Source of the DNA: Megaustenia siamemsis
Lineage: Eukaryota > Mollusca > Gastropoda > Stylommatophora > Ariophantidae
Direction: 5' to 3'
Length of the DNA: 64,000 nt
Assembly (NCBI GenBank): GCA_032433765.1
Contig: JAVIAB010000059.1
Location: 58,232,103 to 58,296,102 of the forward strand
Each line of letters starts with the position of its first letter. The stretch's first letter is position 1. Position numbers and translations under genes: made by a program. Of this stretch, positions 51,501 through 60,600 are shown one piece after another. Under the pieces are notes generated by a model. That model did no database searches. It saw only the letters and a program-made list of their open reading frames with translations, and was not told the origin of the DNA.

Positions 51501-54500
51501 TTACACAGAGATTCAGGTATTTTTACAGCAGTCAGAAAAATCAAACAAAGGAAATATCCACAAACATATAACAACAGATAACAATAGGCAGCCTAAATCA
51601 GGATTCAAACCTGCACTCTTTGACACTAGAAACCAGTACTTCAGCACACTGTCAGATCAGCACCCCTCTCAATAAAAGGTACCTTTGCTGGCATGTCATG
51701 CATGAATGTACACCATGTGACATTGGGTTATGACACCACTTCAGGAATAATTAAAATTTATAGACACAATTGTGTTCTGAGTTTCCTATTATCAAGCATT
51801 AGCCGCACACAAAAAGGCTGAAATATTTTCATTGATGACATACTGTGAGGGATGTAACAACATTAGCAGTAGTTTCCACTGGCTAGACTAAAGAAATTAA
51901 TAATAAACAAACAATTTATTATGGGAAAGACAGAAGCAAGAATCAAACATATTTTACACAAAGACTCAGGTATCTTTACAGCATTCAGAAAAATCCACAA
52001 GCAAGAGAAACCACAGATAACCAGGTGAAGAATCCAACCACCAACCCGTGCTGAAGTTGGATGTGTTGGGTTCAAAGGCGCAAATATCACAGTTATACTG
52101 CAAACCACAACACAATGCAGACACACCTATTTTACATCCTATAAAGGTTGGATGACGAAGATGTGTAATCCTTTAGTCATCAGGCGAATGCAAGCAAGCA
52201 AACCACCAACTCACTTCTCTGACACATAAAGCCATTATTAGAGACTATCACACCATCTGAGCAAATCCTTTAAACTCCACATCAAGTGAAGCCATTCTCT
52301 TTATCAGCCATTCTTTGCTATGTCACTCGTGATCTTCCTCTAGCTCTTTTACCATCGGGAGTTCAGTCTTCAACTATCTAGTGGGTGAGGATACTTCTGT
52401 CTTTAGTTTATGCCAAGGCACAATATCTATGCTTTTCAACTTGACACATCCATCAATGGTTTGCAGGGTTTTAATGTAGAGTTTTTTTTTCTTGGTCATA
52501 GTTTTTGGCGGCACTCTGAGAACATACAGGACTATTTTCTCCTCTGAATTTCTGAGCTGATATTTCAAACCCCATGAAAGTACCATATATATATATATAT
52601 ATAAAACATTTTAAGTGCTCTAAAATGTGAAATTACATGGCTCTATACAGACCACAAACTGAATATCAGGGTAGTTCTTTGCTGCCCAGGATGAGGTGTA
52701 TCCACCAATAGACCAGGCAAAGAGAGCAATATTCTTGGGATGAAAGCCAAGGTTATGGATGGCATATTGTACCACAACGTCCATGGCATTCTGCTCCTGG
52801 TTAGGATAAGGAACTCCCTGAAATTTGAGGAATCAGAAAGTTCAATGGAGACTCAATCAGAACATAATCTGTTTTAAATTAAATACTTCATTGATTTATA
52901 AGCTAGAATTTACTTTACTATTTGACAAACATATTTTCTTAAATGAGAAGAAAAATTTGACCTCAGGTATGAGCATATTTAATGTCATAATTTCTCAAAA
53001 ACATCAAATTAAAATTGCTGATGTCCTACTAATAGATTTCGCTAGGAAAATGTGAATTTAGTAATTCAGTTAACTGGTCATAACATAAATTTCCATAACA
53101 TATCTCTTACAAACAAAGAACGTCACAACTGTGATAAATCGAGCCTAAATTCATAAAAAGGGAACTTTTCCTTTCTTTCTTTATAGCGTTCACTTGTTGA
53201 CTACTAAAGGAATTGATTGGCCTCTTCATCATTGATCTTTTAAAGGAGATTAAGAGGGTGTAGATGCATTGTGTTGAGGTTTGCAGTAGAACTGTTATAT
53301 TTGTATCTTTCAGCCCAACACATCAAACTTCAGCACAATATTCCAGGTTGCCTTCCCTCTTTGATCTCACTTGGCCAGACTAGACTGTTAGTCTATTTCT
53401 ACAAGCACCATGAAGAAGTGGAGTAGGGACTGGATTCTGGTTCACAGATCCTGGTGCAAACCATCAGCTACAAGTTGCTGACAGCTTCCAGCACTGTTGC
53501 TCTCAAGCATCATGCATCCACAAAAGGACCATGTCAGCTGAACAGCCATATTTCTAGGCATGCCTAACTAACATCACTATTGTTCTGACGAGGATGTGCA
53601 CTTTTGACTGCCAGCCTGAATGTTTCTCGTTATCTAGCTTTGTTATCTGGCATATCAGGCTATCATCATCATCATCGAGTGCCATCTCCGCAACGAAGGT
53701 TGGCTACCATGGAGCGCCATTCTGCTCTGTCTCTTGCTTTGATGGTGCAGGTTGTCATAGGCTGGTTTGTCCATCTTTTGATGTTACACGTCCATGTTAG
53801 TCTTGGTCTGTCTCTTTTACCTTGCATTTTCCCCTCCAGGATTACTTTTAGTAGTTGTTGTTGTATCAGGCTACACTTCTAAAAAAATATATATTTAAAG
53901 AAATACCTAGTGTATAATTTCTAGCCACTTGAATCCCACATCTTTCATTGCTTCCAGGCCACATGGACCTGCTAATGCCTGAAGTCTCTATTGTTTCCAT
54001 CCACCATTCTCTGATGCACTAAGGCTATCAAGAATGGCAGACGAAAAATAAAAAACTCTAAGGAAAAAAAAAAACATAATCATTAATTCGGCCTGAGACT
54101 CACAGTACTGCCTCCAAATCCTGGATGATTCCAGCCCAGAATTGAATACCCAAGGTCCATCGGGGTTCCGGAGCAGCCCAACTCATAGAAGCCAGCATTG
54201 CCCTCAGAAGTTATGACCTAAAGCAAAAATTTAAATGATTACAAAAAATTATAACAATTTCTTCCTTTCTTTTATTCATCTGCTGTTGCCTTGAAGAGTC
54301 ACAGAAGATAGGAGGAATGTATAACATAATCTAATATCTGAAGATGCTGTATTGTTTATTCCTTTAGTCGCTTCCCTTTTAGATGTAGCTTTGTTCTTGC
54401 ACATACCTGGACACTGTTAAGATAGACATGTTATGGTTCTTGAATATGTCTTTTATTCTGTCTATTCATATTTTTTTCTTGGTTTCCCTCTCTGTCTCAA

Positions 54501-54579
54501 TGTTTTCAGGCAGAAAGCTTTTGATGTTGTTTCTCCGGTTTCATTCTTACCAAGTATTGGAACCATTTCATTTGTTGTT

Positions 54580-54672
<93 letters not shown>

Positions 54673-57600
54673 ATCTATCTATTGACCTTTCGAGCCGTAA
54701 CCGGCCCATAGGGCGTAGACCAAGATACACCTTCTCCTATATGAATTTTTGTTCTAGCAGTTTTCTTTTAAAGATATTTTATCAAATCTCGCCATCTGTC
54801 TCTGTTCTGTGCAAGCAGTTCTATCTCATTGAGGGAGCCGATTCCTGCTGCTCTTGCCTCTCTCATCAATGTTCTTCTCAGTGTCTCCCTGGGTCTTCCT
54901 CTTTTTCTTTTACCTGTTGTTTCCCCATATGAGGGCTTGCTTTGCTATTCGATTATTATCTCTTCTCATCACATGTCCAACGTATGACCATCGTCTTTTC
55001 TTTATTACTGAAGATATTAGTGGTTGATTGGCGATTTCTCTAATTTCCTCGTTTGTTTTGAATTCGTTCCATTCTATACCAAGTATTTTCCTTAGACATT
55101 TATTTTCGAATGCGTTCAACTTTGTTTCTATATCTCTTGTTGTTTTCCAGCTTTCACACGCATACGTAAGGGTTGATAGTACATTTGATTTGAATAGCCT
55201 AAGTTTTGTGTTTGTGCTAATGAGTTTTGATTTCCACAACTTTTCAAGGCTTCTGAAAGACATTGCTGCTTTAGCCAGTCTGATTCTAATTTCTTTGCTC
55301 GTATCCCCTTCTCGATCAATGTGACTTCCAAGATAGATGAAGTGATCGATCTCTTCTACTGGTTTGTTTTCCATGTATATTTTGTCACTTGTTGGAATTA
55401 AACTTTTCATGACTTTAGTCTTTTCATGATTGACCTCAAGCCCAATTTTGCTGGCTATTGATGATAGTTCATTTGTGTTTTCCTGCATCGTTTTTATCTG
55501 ATTGCTGATGAGAACTATGTCATCAGCAAAGTCCAGGTCCTCCAAATGGTCTCCTTGTATCCATTCGATGCCTTTATTACCAGTGCAGCATTTCTTCATT
55601 ATGAAGTCCATAACAATTCCAAATAACAAGGGCGATAAAATACATCCTTGTTTAACCCCAGTTTCTATTGGGAAACATTCGCTCAGTCCTTCCTCTGTTC
55701 GAACTGCACATGTGTAACCATCATACATGTCTTTGATAATATTTATGATTTTTGATGGTAAGCCATATTGCTTCAGAATTTTCCACAAAGAATCTCTATG
55801 AATACTATCAAATGCTTTTTTGAAGTCGATGAAGTTAAGTACAAAAGGTTTTTGCTTTTCAATGTGTTCCTCCAATATAAGTCGTAGAGTGAAAATGTGG
55901 TCAAGACAGCTTCTCCCTTTTCTAAACCCAGCCTGTTCTTCACGCATTACTGTATCTATTGAATCCTTTATTCTATTTAGGATGATTTTACAGAATAATT
56001 TTGAGGCAACTGACAAAAGTGTCACGCCTCTCCAATTGTTACAATCTCTAAGATTGCCCTTTTTTGGGATCTTAACAATGATTCCTTTTTTCCATTTATG
56101 AGGCGTCTTCTCTGTTTTCCAAATGATGTTGAACATTTTTTGGAGATGTATTAAATTATGGCTATCAATTGCCTTGAGGATCTCAGCTGTTAACTTATCC
56201 TCTCCAGCAGCCTTGTTATTGGTCATTAGCTTTAAGGTGGTTTCTATTTCACTCAAGGTGAAGTCATCTAAATTTACATCTAATTCTGCTGCTGGTGTTT
56301 CAGCTTCAAAATCTATTAAACTGTGAGGTAGTGGACGGTTAAGAATTTCTTTGAAGTGTTCCGCCCAACGGGCTTTTATGTCTGCGCTTGTTGTTAGCAT
56401 TAATCCAGATTTGTCTAGAATTGGTGTTCCACTGGATGTATAGGTGTTTGTCAGCATCTTTTGTACAGTATAAAGAGTTCTGCTGTCTCCTGTAATTGCA
56501 GCTGTCTCTGCTTTCTCTGCCAAGTTGTCTATATAAGCTCTTGTATCTCTTCTTGCCGAACTTTTCACTTTGTTGTCTAATTCTTTGTATGTTGCTTTTG
56601 CCAGAACCTTTCCAAGATCTGTCTTTACATTAGTCATGGCTCTCTTCGCTTCTCTTCTTTCTTTGATGTATTTCCATGTGGTGTCTGAGATCCAAGCTCG
56701 TTTTTCCATTTTCTTCAGTCCAGCACTTGCTTCTGCTGCTGTCATTAGTATTTTGCTCTGTGAGTCCCACATTTCATTGATATCTAAGTCTATTTCACCA
56801 AGTGCTGTATAACAATTACTTAGCTCTATGTTAAACTTTTCCTTTATTGCTTCATCTTTCAGTTTATGACTATCAATTTTATGTGTAATTGACCTCTTCT
56901 GTTGGTTTCTAAATTTTAATCTTATTTTCCCAATGCACAGGTTGTGGTCACTATTAACATCAGCACCTCTGTATGCTCTTACATCTATTAATGATGATCT
57001 GAATTGTTGTTTAATACATAGGTGGTCAATTTGATTTGATGTTCTATCATCAGGAGATATCCATGTTGTTTTGTGGATATTTTTATGTGGAAATAATGTC
57101 CCACCTATAACTAAATTTTCTCTTCTAATAAATATATATATATATGTATTCCAGGCATGGTTAATTCTCACTTTAGATATTTGATCTATATTTGAGTTTG
57201 TTATTTTTCTCAAGCACTTCATTGCATAGGTTGTGATCTTCTGAGTGTTGGCTAGTTTGTTCAGGTGGCCATGTTTGACATTGGTAAGATTGGGATAAAA
57301 ATTATATTTATCATTTGCTACTTATCTGTTAATGAGATGTTTAAATGTTTCAAAAGCGGAGCCAGTTTGTAGCTGACAATTTTACTCCCTGTACGCTATC
57401 TCTCTGCTTATGCTTCCATTTTCTGTAAATATATTGCCCAAGTATTAATAAAAAAATGTAATTACTGAAATGAGAAAGGGTAAGGGACAAACAAAATTTA
57501 AAAAAGAATAAATGAATTAAAATAACAGAGGAAGGAGGAAAAAAAATCAGTTATAGCTCTCAGTCTTCTGGCAGTGTCAACTATAATGTAGTGTTGTTGC

Positions 57601-60600
57601 AGTTTCCCAAATGAAGACACTCCCCTTACTTTGGGTCTACCTCCAGCTTCAAATTCTTTTCCTTTGTTCAACATGTATGGTATAGGATCACAAAGCACTT
57701 TCTCCAGCTTCACATTTTTTAAAATGTATGGTATAGGATCACAAAGCACTTTCTCCAGCTTCACATTATTTAACATGTATGGTATAGGATCACAAAGCAC
57801 TTTCTCCAGCTTCACATTATTTAACATGTATGGTAAAGAATCACAAAGCACTTTCTCTAGCTTCACATTATTTAACATGTATGGTATAGGATCACAAAGC
57901 ACTTTCTCTAGCTTCACATTATTTAACATGTATGGTATAGGATCACAAAGCACTTTCTCCAACTTCACATTATTTAACATGTATGGTATAGGATCACAAA
58001 GCACTTTCTCTAGCTTCACATTATTTAACATGTATGGTATAGGATCACAAAGCACTTTCTCCAGCTTCACATTATTTAACATGTATGGTATAGGATCACA
58101 AAGCACTTTCTCTAGCTTCACATTATTTAACATGTATGGTATAGGATCACAAAGCACTTTCTCCAGCTTCACATTATTTAACATGTATGGTATAGGATCA
58201 CAAAGCACTTTCTCCAGCTTCACATTATTTAACGTGTATGGTATAGGATCACAAAGCACTTTCTCCAGCTTCACATTATTTAACATGTATGGTATAGGAT
58301 CACAAAGCACTTTCTCTAGCTTCACATTATTTAACATGTATGGTATAGGATCACAAAGCACTTTCTCCAGCTTCACATTATTTAACATGTATGGTATAGG
58401 ATCACAAAGCACTTTCTCCAGCTTCACATTATTTAACATGTATGGTATAGGATCACAAAGCACTTTCTCCAGCTTCACATTATTTAACATGTATGGTATA
58501 GGATCACAAAGCACTTTCTCCAGGTGAGCAAACCATTCTATTTGTCTCCTCTGAATGTAATCAAGATTTGTATTAATCTGCACTTTAAAATAAATACAAA
58601 TTCATAGGAAAAACAGGGGGACTGGGTAGTCTAAACTATTGACCTCTGAACAAGATCTCCAGTTTGAATCCAGACAGAGGCAATGGAAATTTTTTTTACA
58701 AATCTGTTCATTCATGCCTTTACTCTCACACAGTTTCTGGACAGTGAGAGCTTATGTGTAGACCTCTTGGACTATGATGAAAAAACTAGAAGTCCTGTGT
58801 GCACTCTGTGCATGTTAAAGAACTGTTGGCAGCTAAAAGTAAAAAAGAGAGGGTCCAAAATGTTAAGCAATTAAAAAACTACTGTCAAAGATAAATGTGT
58901 CAGGCCGAAAGGCAGAGATAATTACGGATTGTCATAAACAAGTGACACAATGCATCCATGTCCATAAAAATGGTGAATACTGAAAAAGAAAAGAAAAACA
59001 ATTTGTGTCATTTTATAAACATTAAAAAGATATGAAACAACATGCCTGACTGTAGAGAAACAGAATTATTCTTACCAAAGTTTCTCCATTCTGAAATTTC
59101 TTCCTTCTGTCTACAAACATTGTGTCAATGTGGTTGCCATCTTCTGTTTCCAGCTTAGCTCTTATACCACCCTTCTGTAATCATTAATAAAAATATGTAT
59201 AACTTAAGAGGGGTAAAAACAATATACACAATCTAGGTGGAAATATAATAACATAAGATGACTTTGCATCCATCAGTATTACTGGTTTCTTGTGCATTGT
59301 GCGTTTCTTTGAGTTGGATGACCAGTTCTGCTCTGACTTTCTGGGCTTCAATCTCAGACCTATAATTGCTGGAGAATTTTTCTGTGGTTGAGGAGGATGA
59401 TGCCATGATGAAGTTTGACTTGCAAAGTGATTACTTCAGAATCAGACAATGTCACTACTTTCTCTTCCTTCTCTCACAGATTGTCAATGCCCTCAGTTAT
59501 CTTGCCGTGCCATGTTCAGCAACAAGTACCAATGTATTCCCAAGAACAATAATTCATTCTGATGTTCACATTTCTTTCTTTAGCATTCACAGATTGACAC
59601 TACATTGTTTTAGTGAACTTTTTAATGTACCCTTGAATCTTTTCTTTTGTTCACAATGTGATCTTCTATTTTCTTGCAATTCACAATTTTTTAAAATGTC
59701 TTTGGTAGATGCTGATATGAAATGTGAAATACAAATCAAGCTCAAGCATGTAATGTCAGTTTGAGTCAACATATCTGTGTCCCACACCATTTATTGCCCT
59801 GACATCTTCAGTGGTTCCCACAGGCAGTACACATGAATGTGGTACAGTTGTCCTGTTGTAGAAGAATCTCAAAGTTAAGACCATAAACATAAGCACATCT
59901 GACTTGACTGTCTAGCCCAAATGATTCAAATGCAAGACAATGAAATAATTGTGATTAGCAATAAAGCTATTCAAAAATGGGAGGTCAATGGGTCATTGGG
60001 ATTTAAATCATCCAATCAAAGACATGACACGCCTGTAAGTCTATGTGATTTTGGCACAAATGACTTCTGTACACAATCAAATTTATGACTCATACATTAT
60101 TAAATTTGTATATGGAAAATATAAAATATGAATAATAGAAGTGATGCAATAATCTATGGTTAATGTATATTTAAAAGAAAAAATATGAGTAATAGAAGTG
60201 ATGCAATAATCTATGGATAATGTAAATTTGAAAGAAAAAATATGAGTAATAGAAGTGATGCAATAATTTATGGATAATATATATTTAAAAGAAAAAAATA
60301 TGAGTAATAGAAGTGATGCAATAATCTATGGATAATGTACATTTAAAAGAAAAAAAAATGAGTAATAGAAGTGATGCAATAATCTATGGATAATGTATAT
60401 TTAAAAGAAAAAATATGAGTAATAGAAGTGATGCAATAATCTATGGATAATGTACATTTAAAAGAAAAAAAATGAGTAATAGAAGTGATGTAATAATCTA
60501 TGGATAATGTATATTTAACAGAAAAAAATATGAGTAATAAAAGTGATGCAATAATCTATGGATAATGTATATTTAACAGAAAAAAATATCCATGATTTGT

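Larger units (their letters stand above)
54420..57300 (-). mobile_element. LINE-J remnant split by LINE-A
   Basis: The upper piece 57135-57300 reads [15 protein letters not shown] and the lower piece 54420-54586 reads [18 protein letters not shown]. These align in order with the LINE-J copy at 60965 ([24 protein letters not shown]). LINE-A occupies 54671-57125, with TA repeats on both sides. Confidence 0.7.

Noticed and set aside
54428..54711. Plus-strand frames rich in IYIYIY
   Set aside because: Translation of the (TA)n microsatellite.
54910..57222. Single 770-residue host protein
   Set aside because: Chimera of LINE-J residue, a TA repeat and a 5'-truncated LINE-A, with a frameshift near its end.
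57498..58583. 361-codon minus and 298-codon plus frames
   Set aside because: 51-bp minisatellite, open on both strands for the same reason.
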